Below, one piece after another: positions 35,756-45,021 of a stretch of 64,000 nucleotides of DNA (within the stretch, counting starts at the first letter, position 1; each line of letters opens with the position of its first letter). Where the stretch lies: the NCBI GenBank assembly GCA_002479765.1, contig DLOZ01000002.1:1-64000 (forward strand), written 5' to 3'. Source of the DNA: Sphingomonadales bacterium UBA7471. GTDB taxonomy: Bacteria; Pseudomonadota; Alphaproteobacteria; Sphingomonadales; Sphingomonadaceae. The notes beneath the pieces are model-generated. The model made no database searches. It was not told the origin of the DNA and worked only from the letters and a program-made list of their open reading frames with translations. Position numbers and translations under genes: made by a program.

Positions 35756-38080
35756 TTGCCCTTCGATGATCTGTTCCCTAATCGTTCGCACGTGAATCAT
35801 CCCTCCCCCGCCCCGACGCCGCCTTGGTTGGACGGTTTGAACGCGCCGCAGCGCGAAGCCGTTTTAACCACTGAAGGCCCCGTGCTTCTGCTGGCCGGAG
35901 CGGGCACGGGGAAAACTGCCGCTTTAACCGCCCGAATGGCGCAGATTTTGTACACGCGCCTTGCATGGCCGTCCGAAATTCTCGCCGTGACCTTCACCAA
36001 CAAAGCCGCGCGTGAAATGCGTGAGCGTATTGGCGCTATGGTCGGCTCCGCGGTGGAAGGCATGCCATGGCTGGGTACGTTCCACAGCATTGGCGCAAAG
36101 CTGCTTCGTCGCCACGCAGAAATAATCGGGCTACAGAGCAATTTCACGATTATCGACACCGATGATCAGATCAGATTGCTCAAGCAGTTGATCCAGTCGG
36201 AAGATTTGGACGAGAAACGATTTCCGGCGCGCGGGCTTGCTGCTTTGTTGGACAAATGGAAAAACGCGGGCAAGTCACCGGCAGATTTGGACGCTGGTGA
36301 TAATGAGGCTTTCGCTAATGGTAAGGGCCAACGGATGTACGCGCTCTATCAGGCGCGCCTGCTTGCCCTGAACGCGTGCGACTTTGGCGATTTGTTGCTG
36401 CACGGGCTGAATCTGTTGAAGAACAACCGCGATATCCTCGAAAAATATCAGGCCCAGTTTAAATATATTCTTGTCGACGAATATCAGGATACGAACGCCG
36501 TCCAATATCTCTGGCTGCGCCTGCTCGCCCAGAAGCGCAAAAATATTTGCTGCGTCGGTGACGATGACCAAAGCATTTATTCCTGGCGCGGCGCAGAGGT
36601 TGCCAACATCCTGCGTTTTGAAAAAGACTTCCCGGGCGCAAAGACGATTAAGCTCGAACAGAATTATCGCAGCACGCCGCATATTCTCGCAGCAGCCTCT
36701 GGCCTCATCGACGCCAACAGCGCGCGGCTGGGTAAGACATTGTGGACGGAACTCGACGATGGCGAAAAAGTCCGCATCATCGGCGTGTGGGACGGTCCAG
36801 AAGAAGCCCGCCGCGTCGGCGAAGAAATTGAAGCGTTGCAATATAAAGGCGAGAGCCTCGACAGCGTCGCGATACTCGTGCGCGCGCAGCATCAAACTCG
36901 TGAATTCGAAGACCGCTTCATACAAATCGGCGTTAACTATCGTATAGTCGGCGGTTTTCGTTTTTACGAACGCGCCGAAATTCGTGATGCCATTGCCTAT
37001 TTGCGTATCGTAAACCAGCCAGCCGACGACTTGGCGTTCGAACGTATCGTCAACGTGCCCAAACGCGGTATTGGCGACAAAGCGGTCGAAAAAATTCACA
37101 TTGTTGCCCGTGCCGAGCGCACACCGCTTTCGGTCGCCGCCGCCCGTTTAGTCGGAACCGATGAGTTGACCGGCAAGGCACGTAAGTCCCTCGCCGATCT
37201 GGTGGTCGATATCGCCCGCTGGCGCGACGAAGCGGCGCATATGTCGCCAGCGAACCTGACGCGGCTGATCATGGATGAATGCGGCTATACGGCCGTTTTG
37301 CAGGCAGAGCGCAGCACCGAAGCATCGGCCCGCCTCGAAAACCTAAGCGAGCTTTCGCGCGCGATGGAAGAATATGAAACGCTGGGCGAATTTCTGGAGC
37401 ATGTCAGCCTCGTTATGGACAATGACCGTGGCGATACCGGCGCGAGCGTCACGATCATGACCATTCATGCCGCCAAGGGCCTTGAATATGACAATGTCTT
37501 CCTCGTCGGATGGGAGGAAGGGATATTCCCATCGCAACGTGCGCTTGATGAAGGCGGCCTTGCTTCGTTGGAAGAAGAACGCCGGCTGGCCTATGTCGCG
37601 ATAACCCGCGCGAAACGCCGGTGCACAATCATCCATGCGGCAAACCGCCGCATTTATGGCCAGTGGACCAGCAGCATTCCCAGCCGTTTTATCGAGGAAC
37701 TGCCGCTTGATCATATTGAGGCCGAGCAGACGATGACGGGCGGCGCATCACTTTGGCGTGCCAACTGGAGTGAACAAACGGACCCGTTTGCCCATCTGGC
37801 AGCAGCCAACCAAGGCCGCAGCAATGCGCGTGGTCCCGGCTGGCAGAGGGCAGCCACATCCGGCGGATTTAACCCGCGCCCACAGCGCATACCTGAAAAC
37901 ACCCGCAGCGCGGTCAGCCTTGGGAATAAAGGCCGCAGCGACCTCAGCATCGGTCTGCGCGTCTTTCACGAGAAATTCGGTTATGGCGAAATCGCGGAGA
38001 TCGAAGGCAATAAGCTTGAGATCGAATTCGAACAGGCGGGCCGCAAACGGGTGATGGACAGTTTTGTAACGATCAGCTGA
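35756..38080 (+). CDS. uvrD: ATP-dependent DNA helicase UvrD/PcrA
   Basis: Superfamily 1 3'-5' helicase for nucleotide excision and mismatch repair. Motifs in order: Q-motif LNAPQREAVLTTEG, Walker A GAGTGKTAALT, AVTFTNKAAREMRERI, DEYQDTNAVQ, DDDQSIYSWRGAEV, LEQNYRS, TIHAAKGLEYDNVFL and VAITRAKRRC. The last ~100 residues form the linker and Tudor-like C-terminus (GLRVFHEKFGYGEI). Start is uncertain: TTG at 35756 gives an N-terminus PFDDLFPN similar to other sphingomonad UvrD proteins, while GTG at 35792 is the alternative; neither has a strong ribosome-binding site. About 774 or 762 residues. Confidence 0.93.
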   Translation: MPFDDLFPNRSHVNHPSPAPTPPWLDGLNAPQREAVLTTEGPVLLLAGAGTGKTAALTARMAQILYTRLAWPSEILAVTFTNKAAREMRERIGAMVGSAVEGMPWLGTFHSIGAKLLRRHAEIIGLQSNFTIIDTDDQIRLLKQLIQSEDLDEKRFPARGLAALLDKWKNAGKSPADLDAGDNEAFANGKGQRMYALYQARLLALNACDFGDLLLHGLNLLKNNRDILEKYQAQFKYILVDEYQDTNAVQYLWLRLLAQKRKNICCVGDDDQSIYSWRGAEVANILRFEKDFPGAKTIKLEQNYRSTPHILAAASGLIDANSARLGKTLWTELDDGEKVRIIGVWDGPEEARRVGEEIEALQYKGESLDSVAILVRAQHQTREFEDRFIQIGVNYRIVGGFRFYERAEIRDAIAYLRIVNQPADDLAFERIVNVPKRGIGDKAVEKIHIVARAERTPLSVAAARLVGTDELTGKARKSLADLVVDIARWRDEAAHMSPANLTRLIMDECGYTAVLQAERSTEASARLENLSELSRAMEEYETLGEFLEHVSLVMDNDRGDTGASVTIMTIHAAKGLEYDNVFLVGWEEGIFPSQRALDEGGLASLEEERRLAYVAITRAKRRCTIIHAANRRIYGQWTSSIPSRFIEELPLDHIEAEQTMTGGASLWRANWSEQTDPFAHLAAANQGRSNARGPGWQRAATSGGFNPRPQRIPENTRSAVSLGNKGRSDLSIGLRVFHEKFGYGEIAEIEGNKLEIEFEQAGRKRVMDSFVTIS

Positions 38081-38126
38081 CGTATCTGCTCTGGTAATGA
38101 CTATCGCTTTGCGGTTATGGAAAGCC

Positions 38127-39272
38127 ATGACTGCGGGGGCTGCACACATCATATCGGACGCAAGAGCCGCGCTTGGTCGACGCGACGCCGCTTCGGCTAT
38201 ACGTTTGCTGTCCGAATTGCCCGATGCCCAGATGCCGTGGCTCATGATGGCGCAAGCCTGCAGCTTGGCCGGAGATACCAAGGCGGAGGAAGCTGCGTTG
38301 CAGCGCCAATTGGAAATCGAACCGCGCCATTTGCCAGCGTTGATTTTGTCGGGCGAACTAAAGGCTCGCTTGGGCGATGACCGTGCAGCAAACGCATTCT
38401 TTCAGGCAGCGCTTAACCAAGCCGCGACGATGCCAGACGTGCCGGCATCGCTGCACCCCATGTTGAACCGCGCGCGCGATTTCATCGTGCACGTTCAGGC
38501 GAAATTCGAACAGCATTTGGTTGATGGACTTGCGCAAGCGGGTTTACACCGCGACGGACGGGTTGGCTCGGCAATCGACATGTTGCTCGGGAAAAAGCAG
38601 CTATACGTGCAGCAGCCTTCAAGTTTTTATTTTCCTGGGCTCCCGCAACGGCAATTTTACGAGCGTTCGGAATTTCCGTGGATCGCCGAAGTCGAAAATG
38701 CAGTACCGGCGATGCAAGCGGAATTGCGCGCGGTATTGGCCGATGGGCAAGACTTCGCGCCTTATGTCGAGGCGAGCAGTGACCGGCCGAGAGCGGCAAA
38801 CCCGCTGATCAATGATCCAAGCTGGGGCGCGTTTTATTTCTGGCGCAACGGCGAAAAAGTTGAAGCCAACGCGTCGCGTTGTCCGGCGACGATGGCTGCG
38901 CTGGAATTGGCGCCGATGCCGCGTATCGATAAACGTTCGCCCATTGCTTTATGGTCATTGCTTAAGCCCGGCACGCATATTCAACCGCATCATGGGCTTT
39001 TGAACACAAGGTTGATTTGCCATATTCCGCTCATCGTTCCCGACGAATGCGCCATTCGCGTTGGCAACGAAACGCGTGCATGGCACTCAGGCGAGGCGCT
39101 AATTTTTGATGACAGCTTCGAACATGAGGCGTGGAATAAAAGCACGGATACCCGCGTTATATTGTTATTCGAAGTCTGGAGGCCGGAGATTTCTGCTCAG
39201 GAACAGGCCGCGCTCACCACTATTTTCGAGACGATCAACGACTATCACGGCATGCCCGAAGATGCAGGATAA
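38127..39272 (+). CDS. Aspartyl/asparaginyl beta-hydroxylase family protein with TPR region
   Basis: Probable Fe(II)/2-oxoglutarate dioxygenase. The first ~120 residues are helical and TPR-like (ARAALGRRDAASAIRLLSEL, EAALQRQLEIEPRHLPALIL). The C-terminal ~180 residues hold the family core: the metal His in HIQPHHG, the RLICHIPLIVP and CAIRVGNETRAWHSGEA strands, the FDDSFEHEAWN motif with the second His, and RVILLFEVWRP. Substrate unknown; bacterial relatives hydroxylate lipids or proteins. Start at 38127 (GGAAAG close upstream) gives a protein of 381 residues; an ATG at 38097 is possible. Confidence 0.85.
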   Translation: MTAGAAHIISDARAALGRRDAASAIRLLSELPDAQMPWLMMAQACSLAGDTKAEEAALQRQLEIEPRHLPALILSGELKARLGDDRAANAFFQAALNQAATMPDVPASLHPMLNRARDFIVHVQAKFEQHLVDGLAQAGLHRDGRVGSAIDMLLGKKQLYVQQPSSFYFPGLPQRQFYERSEFPWIAEVENAVPAMQAELRAVLADGQDFAPYVEASSDRPRAANPLINDPSWGAFYFWRNGEKVEANASRCPATMAALELAPMPRIDKRSPIALWSLLKPGTHIQPHHGLLNTRLICHIPLIVPDECAIRVGNETRAWHSGEALIFDDSFEHEAWNKSTDTRVILLFEVWRPEISAQEQAALTTIFETINDYHGMPEDAG

Positions 39273-39359
39273 TATCTGGCGTCATGAAATGGCAGCTTGC
39301 GCAACCAACACAAATCTCCGCGTTGCCGTGGGCAATATTAGCCGATAGGCGCATGCATT

Positions 39360-40688
39360 ATGTCTGACACGAACCCCAACATCCACCCGCTCTACATCGC
39401 TGACTTTCGCTATTTCTGGCTCGCGCGGTTTATGGCGGTGCTGGCAACAATGGGGATGGTCGTCGTTATCGGTTACCAAGCCTATGACATCGCGCGCAGT
39501 GATTATGGCATGTCCATTCGCGAAGCGTCGCTGCAGCTTGGATTGCTGGGCCTTGTGCAGTTCGTGCCGCTTGCGTTGTTGACCCCTGTTGCCGGATGGG
39601 CCGCAGACCGGTGGGAACGTCGGACAGTCGCCCGGCTGGCCAACAGCATCGACATGATGGTGGCGTTGGCGCTCGGTTGGTTCACTTATATTGATGGGCT
39701 GACCCTGCCCCTGCTTTTCCTGTTTGCCGCGTTGCATGGCGTCGCTCGCGTATTTGTAGGGCCGTCGATGTCGGCGATCGCGCCCAACATTGTTCCACCG
39801 GCATCATTGCCGCGCGCCATCGCATTGAGTTCAATCGCGTGGCAAGTCGGGTCCGTTTTTGGTCCAGCCGCAGGCGGGCTGATGTTCGCCGCAAGTGCGT
39901 CGCTGCCTTATTGGGTTTCGGCAGGTTTGATGTTGGCCGCCACAATCAGCTTGAGCTGTGTGAAGCCAGTCCATCCACCGCGCATGGAAAGAAAAATCCA
40001 TCCCATAAGGCAAATGATCGATGGTCTGCGGTACACATGGTCCGAACGATTTCTGTTGGGTGCCATTACGCTGGACCTATTTGCCGTTCTGCTTGCCGGT
40101 GCCACCGCGATGTTGCCCGTGTATGCGCGCGATATACTGATGGTCGGGCCAGACGGTCTTGGCCAGTTACGCGCTGCGCCAGCGGTTGGGGCGTCGGTCG
40201 TTGCGCTTATGCTCGCGATCAGGCCATTACGCCACAATGTCGGTGCCAAAATGCTTTGGGCGGTGGTGGTCTTTGGCGTCGCAACAATTGGTTTTGGCCT
40301 AAGCCATGAAATCGGCAGCCATGTTTTTGGCGACGCACGCATCGGGTTCCTGAACATGGGCGCCAGCATGGCGGTTGCGTTAATCTCACTCATCATCCTT
40401 GGCGCGTCAGACATGTTGTCCGTCTACGTCCGATCATCATTGGTTCAGCTAAACACCCCAGATGAAATGCGCGGACGCGTTAGCTCGGTATCTGGCCTTG
40501 CCATTTCTGCCTCCAATGAATTGGGCGAGCTACAGTCCGGTGTGGCGGCGGCGGCCCTTGGTCCTGTCGGCGCGGTTGTATTCGGCGGCGTTGGTGCCAT
40601 ATTAATCACTGGAATGTGGGCGCGGCTATTCCCCGAGCTTAAAAACGCCCGCACATTTGAACCACAATATAGAGGAAGCAATCCATGA
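39360..40688 (+). CDS. MFS transporter, EntS-like (DHA3) group
   Basis: 442 residues, about 11-12 membrane helices. The pattern FRYFWLARFMAVLATMGMVVVIGYQ at the N-terminus is split here as FRYFWLARF and MAVLATMGM, with GWAADRWERR in loop 2-3 and VSSVSGLAISASNELGELQSG near the end, as in the drug or siderophore exporters of the EntS type. Substrate unknown. The stop overlaps the cysK start (ATGA), so export and cysteine synthesis are translationally coupled; whether the exported compound is a thiol or cysteine derivative is speculation. Confidence 0.8.
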   Translation: MSDTNPNIHPLYIADFRYFWLARFMAVLATMGMVVVIGYQAYDIARSDYGMSIREASLQLGLLGLVQFVPLALLTPVAGWAADRWERRTVARLANSIDMMVALALGWFTYIDGLTLPLLFLFAALHGVARVFVGPSMSAIAPNIVPPASLPRAIALSSIAWQVGSVFGPAAGGLMFAASASLPYWVSAGLMLAATISLSCVKPVHPPRMERKIHPIRQMIDGLRYTWSERFLLGAITLDLFAVLLAGATAMLPVYARDILMVGPDGLGQLRAAPAVGASVVALMLAIRPLRHNVGAKMLWAVVVFGVATIGFGLSHEIGSHVFGDARIGFLNMGASMAVALISLIILGASDMLSVYVRSSLVQLNTPDEMRGRVSSVSGLAISASNELGELQSGVAAAALGPVGAVVFGGVGAILITGMWARLFPELKNARTFEPQYRGSNP

Positions 40689-41605
40689 AAGCCCAATCGA
40701 TCCTCGAAACCATCGGCAACACCCCGCACATCCGGATGGGGCGCATGTTCCCCAATGCCGAAGTCTGGATTAAATCCGAACGGTCGAACCCCGGTGGTTC
40801 AATCAAGGACCGCATTGGTCTTGCCATGATCGAAGCCGCCGAAAAAGACGGCAGTCTGAAACCCGGCGGCACAATCATTGAACCGACGTCGGGAAATACT
40901 GGCGTTGGTCTAGCCATGGTTGCGGCGGTCAAGGGTTATAAGCTTATCCTCGTCATGCCAGAGTCCATGTCGCTGGAACGCCGGCGGCTCATGCTCGCTT
41001 ATGGTGCCAGCTTCGACCTGACCCCACGCGAAAAGGGTATGAAGGGTGCGATTGAACGTGCTTTGGAACTTGTGTCCCAGACGCCGGGTTCTTGGATGCC
41101 GCAGCAGTTTGAAAACCCGGCCAATGTCGACGTCCATGTGCGCACCACATCGCAGGAAATATTGGCGGACTTTGCAGATACGCCGATTGATGCCCTGATT
41201 ACCGGGGTTGGCACAGGTGGACATATCACGGGATGCGCAGAAGTATTGAAGAAGGCCTGGCCCAATTTGAAGGTCTTTGCGGTGGAACCCACTTTGTCGC
41301 CAGTGATCAGCGGTGGCCAGCCCGGACCGCATGCTATTCAGGGAATTGGCGCAGGGTTTATTCCCGCCAACCTGCACACCGCATTGTTGGATGGCGTCAT
41401 TCAAGTCGACCCTGAAGTTGCCAAGGAAACCGCACGGCGCGCCGCACGCGAAGAAGGCATGCTCGTTGGCATTTCATCCGGCGCGACACTCGCCGCCATC
41501 GCCCAGAAGCTGCCCGAATTGCCAGCGGGATCACGCGTTCTTGGTTTCAGCTATGACACCGGCGAACGCTATTTATCGGTCCCCGACTTTTTGCCCGTCG
41601 ACTAG
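40685..41605 (+). CDS. cysK: Cysteine synthase A
   Basis: O-acetylserine sulfhydrylase, PLP fold type II. 306 residues. PLP-binding lysine in NPGGSIKDRIG (about residue 42), substrate loop EPTSGNTGVG, phosphate loop TGVGTGGHITG and C-terminal SSGATLAA. The C-terminal GERYLSVPDF is typical of CysK. Coupled to the MFS gene upstream and followed at once by a strong terminator. Confidence 0.93.
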   Translation: MKAQSILETIGNTPHIRMGRMFPNAEVWIKSERSNPGGSIKDRIGLAMIEAAEKDGSLKPGGTIIEPTSGNTGVGLAMVAAVKGYKLILVMPESMSLERRRLMLAYGASFDLTPREKGMKGAIERALELVSQTPGSWMPQQFENPANVDVHVRTTSQEILADFADTPIDALITGVGTGGHITGCAEVLKKAWPNLKVFAVEPTLSPVISGGQPGPHAIQGIGAGFIPANLHTALLDGVIQVDPEVAKETARRAAREEGMLVGISSGATLAAIAQKLPELPAGSRVLGFSYDTGERYLSVPDFLPVD

Positions 41606-41608
41606 ACA

Positions 41609-41641
41609 AAAAATGCCGGGACGTAATATCCCGGCATTTTT
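41609..41641. terminator. Bidirectional rho-independent terminator between cysK and acyl-CoA dehydrogenase
   Basis: Thirteen-base-pair stem AAAAATGCCGGGA / TCCCGGCATTTTT with a seven-base loop, bordered by A and T runs on opposite sides. It ends cysK transcription on the plus strand and serves the convergent acyl-CoA dehydrogenase gene on the minus strand. Confidence 0.92.
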
Positions 41642-41668
41642 GTATCTGAGCATGAAACGGCTGAGCGG

Positions 41669-43468
41669 TTACGCTGCGGCGAACATCTCCGGCGACAAGG
41701 CCATTAACGCCTCACTACCCGCCTCAATCTTGCGCCGAAGGGCCCCACAATCGGGCAAATACCGCTCCGCAAAATAGCGCGCGGTCACCAATTTGGTTTC
41801 GTAGAACGTCGCATTGCCGGTGCCGGCATCAAGCGCACGTTGCGCCGATTCCGCCATGCGCAGCCATTGTAGGCCAAGCGCCACGATGCCCATGATGTGC
41901 ATATAATGATGCGCACCCGCACCGATGTTGTTCGGATTGGCCATGCCATTTTGCATGAACCACATGGTCGATGCCTTCAAATCGCCACTGGCTTTTTCAA
42001 GACGGGTTGCGAAATCCGCGAGTTCCCCGCCCTTTGCCGCCGCACATTCCTCATCGACAATCTTGAAGAGCGCCTGGATTGCCCGGCCGCCATTTTGCGC
42101 CAGCTTGCGGCCAACAAGGTCCATCGCCTGAACACCGTTGGTGCCTTCGTAAATCATCGCGATACGGGCATCGCGCACATATTGCTCCATCCCCCATTCG
42201 GCGATGTAACCATGGCCGCCATAGACTTGCTGCGCATTCGTAGCGACTTCATAGCCCTTGTCTGTGCCATAGCCCTTAATGACGGGCGTCAGCAGCGACA
42301 AAAGGTCGTCCGCCATCTGCCGTTCTTCCTCGGTTTGCGCATGGTGCAGCAAATCGGCTTGCAACGCGCCCCACAGGCACAAGGCACGCATGCCTTCGGT
42401 AAATGCCTTGGCATCCATCAGCATGCGGCGCACATCGGGGTGCACGAACAGGGTGTCGGCTTTCTGCTCCAGATCCTGCGGACCGGTCAGCGCACGGCCC
42501 TGACGGCGATCTTGCGCATAATGCACGGCATTTTGGTACGCGACTTCGGCAATGCCAAGGCCCTGCTGGCCAACGCCCAGACGCGCGATGTTCATCATGA
42601 TAAACATGGCTGCAAGGCCCTTATTTTCTTCGCCAACCAGATACCCCGTCGCGCCGTCATAATTCATGACGCAGGTCGCATTGCCGTGAATGCCCATCTT
42701 ATGTTCGATCGAACCACAGGACAGTGTGTTCCGCGCGCCGAGCGAGCCGTCATCATTCACCAGAAACTTGGGCACGATGAACAGCGAAATGCCTTTAACG
42801 CTGTCCGGTGCGCCGGGTGTTTTGGCCAAGACGAGGTGAATGATATTCTCAGTGAGGTCATGGTCGCCCGACGAAATGAAAATCTTCGTTCCAGAAACGG
42901 CGTAGCTGCCATCATCATTGGGCACAGCCTTGGTGCGGATGAGGCCAAGGTCGGTTCCGCAATGCGGCTCGGTCAGGTTCATTGTCCCGCCCCATTTGCC
43001 CGAAATCATATTCGGCGCATATTTGGCTTTCTGTTCGTCGCTGCCCTTTACCAAGATTGCCGATACCGCACCTTGGGTAAGCCCCGGATACATTGCGAAC
43101 GCCATATTCGAACTTGCCATAAGCTCTTCAAACGCCATGGAGACGATGTGTGGCATGCCTTGGCCGCCGAACTCCACGGGTGCTGACAATGTGCCCCAGC
43201 CGCCTTCACAGTACAGCTTATAGGCTTCTTTGAAGCCATCCGGCGTGGTGACGCTGCCGTCTTCATGGCGCGTGCAGCCTTGCAAGTCGCCGACTTGGTT
43301 CAACGGGAAAAGAACGCCCTCAACAAATTTAGCGCCTTCGGTCAGGATCGCGTCAACCATATCCGCGCTGGCATTTTCAAAGCCGGGCAGATTGGCGAAG
43401 CGTTCAACAGCCAATACTTCGTTGAGAATGAACTGCATATCGCGAACGGGGGCGGTGTAGCTTGGCAT
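41669..43468 (-). CDS. Acyl-CoA dehydrogenase (long, DmdC-like)
   Basis: FAD enzyme introducing a double bond into an acyl-CoA thioester. 599 residues, longer than the ~380-residue classical type and matching the group with an extra C-terminal domain that includes 3-methylmercaptopropionyl-CoA dehydrogenase (DmdC) and many fatty acyl-CoA enzymes. FAD-binding NLTEPHCGTDLGLIRTKA is split between the MNLTEPHCGTD and GLIRTKA parts; the catalytic Glu is in MIYEGTNGVQAMD, and QVYGGHGYIAEWGMEQ precedes it. The true substrate cannot be told. It lies 31 bases after the MerR gene on the same strand, so that regulator probably controls it. Confidence 0.88.
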   Translation of the reverse strand: MPSYTAPVRDMQFILNEVLAVERFANLPGFENASADMVDAILTEGAKFVEGVLFPLNQVGDLQGCTRHEDGSVTTPDGFKEAYKLYCEGGWGTLSAPVEFGGQGMPHIVSMAFEELMASSNMAFAMYPGLTQGAVSAILVKGSDEQKAKYAPNMISGKWGGTMNLTEPHCGTDLGLIRTKAVPNDDGSYAVSGTKIFISSGDHDLTENIIHLVLAKTPGAPDSVKGISLFIVPKFLVNDDGSLGARNTLSCGSIEHKMGIHGNATCVMNYDGATGYLVGEENKGLAAMFIMMNIARLGVGQQGLGIAEVAYQNAVHYAQDRRQGRALTGPQDLEQKADTLFVHPDVRRMLMDAKAFTEGMRALCLWGALQADLLHHAQTEEERQMADDLLSLLTPVIKGYGTDKGYEVATNAQQVYGGHGYIAEWGMEQYVRDARIAMIYEGTNGVQAMDLVGRKLAQNGGRAIQALFKIVDEECAAAKGGELADFATRLEKASGDLKASTMWFMQNGMANPNNIGAGAHHYMHIMGIVALGLQWLRMAESAQRALDAGTGNATFYETKLVTARYFAERYLPDCGALRRKIEAGSEALMALSPEMFAAA

Positions 43469-43499
43469 TTTCGATCCTTAATTGGCTGGAAATATCAAA

Positions 43500-43952
43500 T
43501 TAGGCGGTGGCAGATTTGTCTGCGGCCTCTGCCTTTTCGACGGTTGAAACAAATTGGGTAAGCTCGTGAATAGCGCTTTCGATATCATCACGCTGCGCCT
43601 TTAACAGATTGATCCTGTCACGGCATTTTTCAATGGTCACGCGGCGCTGAATATTGCGGCCATCATTCAGATCGTAAAGGTCAATCATCTCCCGGATTTC
43701 AGCAAGGCTGAAACCGACGCGCTTGGCCCGCAATATCCACGCAAGCCGCGCGCGGTCGCGCTTGGAATAAATGCGGGCAAGCCCCAAACGTTCGGGGGAA
43801 ATCAAGCCTTGGTCTTCATAAAAGCGCAAGGCCCGCGCGGTTACATCAAACTCGCTCGAAAGATCCGAGATTGTGAATGAATCGCGGTTAAATGCGTCTG
43901 GCGTATCGATGGTGGCATCGGCCCGCCTTTCCTCGCGCGTAATTGATTCCAT
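43500..43952 (-). CDS. MerR family transcriptional regulator
   Basis: 150 residues. The DNA-binding part is TISDLSSEFDVTARALRFYEDQGLI with the family's R..FYEDQGLI signature, then ARLAWILRAKRVGFSLAEIREMIDLY and a C-terminal coiled coil (about 105-140). No metal-binding cysteines at the usual places; only one Cys in the dimerisation helix. The arrangement with an acyl-CoA dehydrogenase resembles LiuR-type regulators of branched-chain or fatty acid catabolism, and the operator-like sequence just upstream fits (43988-44003). Ligand is inference. Confidence 0.88.
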   Translation of the reverse strand: MESITREERRADATIDTPDAFNRDSFTISDLSSEFDVTARALRFYEDQGLISPERLGLARIYSKRDRARLAWILRAKRVGFSLAEIREMIDLYDLNDGRNIQRRVTIEKCRDRINLLKAQRDDIESAIHELTQFVSTVEKAEAADKSATA

Positions 43953-43980
43953 GGCGCCTTCCCTCTTGTGTGCACTAGCG

Positions 43981-44009
43981 TCACTACTTTACGTTAGCGT
44001 AAACGTCAA
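43981..44009 (-). promoter_or_regulatory. Candidate promoter and MerR operator upstream of the MerR gene
   Basis: On the minus strand TTGACG (44004-44009) is followed directly by TTTACGCTAACGTAAA (43988-44003), an inverted repeat with six-base arms, and then TAGTGA (43981-43986). That places a MerR-type palindrome exactly between a good -35 and a weak -10, which is where this regulator class binds. Similar TTTACGT/ACGTAAA palindromes are described for LiuR-like regulators. Confidence 0.6.
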
Positions 44010-44050
44010 TTGGCGAAGTTACCCATGCCGCGACGTAACATAGCCTGCGT

Positions 44051-44821
44051 TTACGAGCGCGTGTCGGGTTTTGGAGGGGAAGAAGGCGGGGTGGCGGATG
44101 GATTAACCGACGGATCGCTGGTCAGGGGTGCAGGCGTAGGGTCAACCATTGGCTCTGGCTTGGGCGGATTCCGCTTCACCGGCGTCGATGTATCTTTCAA
44201 TACCACCACTTCTTGATCCAATTTCGTGACCGCGAACAGCGACTTCGCAAACGGCAGCGGCAAGCGAATGCAGCCATGCGATGCTGGATATCCGGGCACA
44301 TAGCCACCGTGTATGGCAATACCGTCCCATGTCAGCCGCTGCATATACGGCATGGGTGCATTGCTATAGAGGTTGGATTTGTGATCGATATTTTTTTGCA
44401 AAATATTGAAAGCACCAATGGGCGTTTCTTTACCTTTTTTACCGGACGAAATCGTACTGAAACCAATCAGCTTGTCATTTTGGAAAACATAGACCCGCTG
44501 GGTATCCAGCACGACGACAATTTTCATCGGCCCTTCATAGCGGTCTTGCGGGATCCACACATATTGCCCGGGCTTAAGCGTATCCACTGGCCCCTTTTTG
44601 GGGACGGGCTTTGGCGCAGGTGCGACGACGGGTGGTTTAATGACAGGTGGGGCAACAACCGGCGGCGTCTCCGCATTTTCAGGGTCGGCAACGGGGCTAG
44701 CCTGTATGTTCGTCGGCACAGTTTGAGCACTGTTCTGCGCAACAACAGCACCGGGCGCGCTCGCGAAAAGCGCAAGCGCGCATATGACATGCAATGTCCG
44801 GATGCCCGCATTCAATTTCAT
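44051..44821 (-). CDS. L,D-transpeptidase (YkuD family), exported
   Basis: Probable periplasmic enzyme forming 3-3 cross-links in peptidoglycan or attaching proteins to it. 256 residues: signal peptide about 1-29 (ending GAVVAQ), a proline/valine-rich linker to about 80, then the YkuD domain (about 98-212) with catalytic His171 (IHGGYVPGYPA), and SHGCIRL with Cys184. A second proline-rich tail follows. Divergent from the neighbouring YkuD_2 protein. Confidence 0.9.
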   Translation of the reverse strand: MKLNAGIRTLHVICALALFASAPGAVVAQNSAQTVPTNIQASPVADPENAETPPVVAPPVIKPPVVAPAPKPVPKKGPVDTLKPGQYVWIPQDRYEGPMKIVVVLDTQRVYVFQNDKLIGFSTISSGKKGKETPIGAFNILQKNIDHKSNLYSNAPMPYMQRLTWDGIAIHGGYVPGYPASHGCIRLPLPFAKSLFAVTKLDQEVVVLKDTSTPVKRNPPKPEPMVDPTPAPLTSDPSVNPSATPPSSPPKPDTRS

Positions 44822-45021
44822 GGAATTGGCCTTAAACCCTCAGGATACAGCAACACACTGCAATTCAAGCATCTTAGCAAACAACTCAGATGAATTCGAT
44901 GTGAATTTCGCTGCAATCGGTAAAAACAGATCCGGCAGCAATGAGGTTAACTGTCCTAGTTTTGCGGCGAAGCGCCTGTGCGCTACTGTTGGTTGCAAAC
45001 ATTCGTCCCTATCTTATTTCC

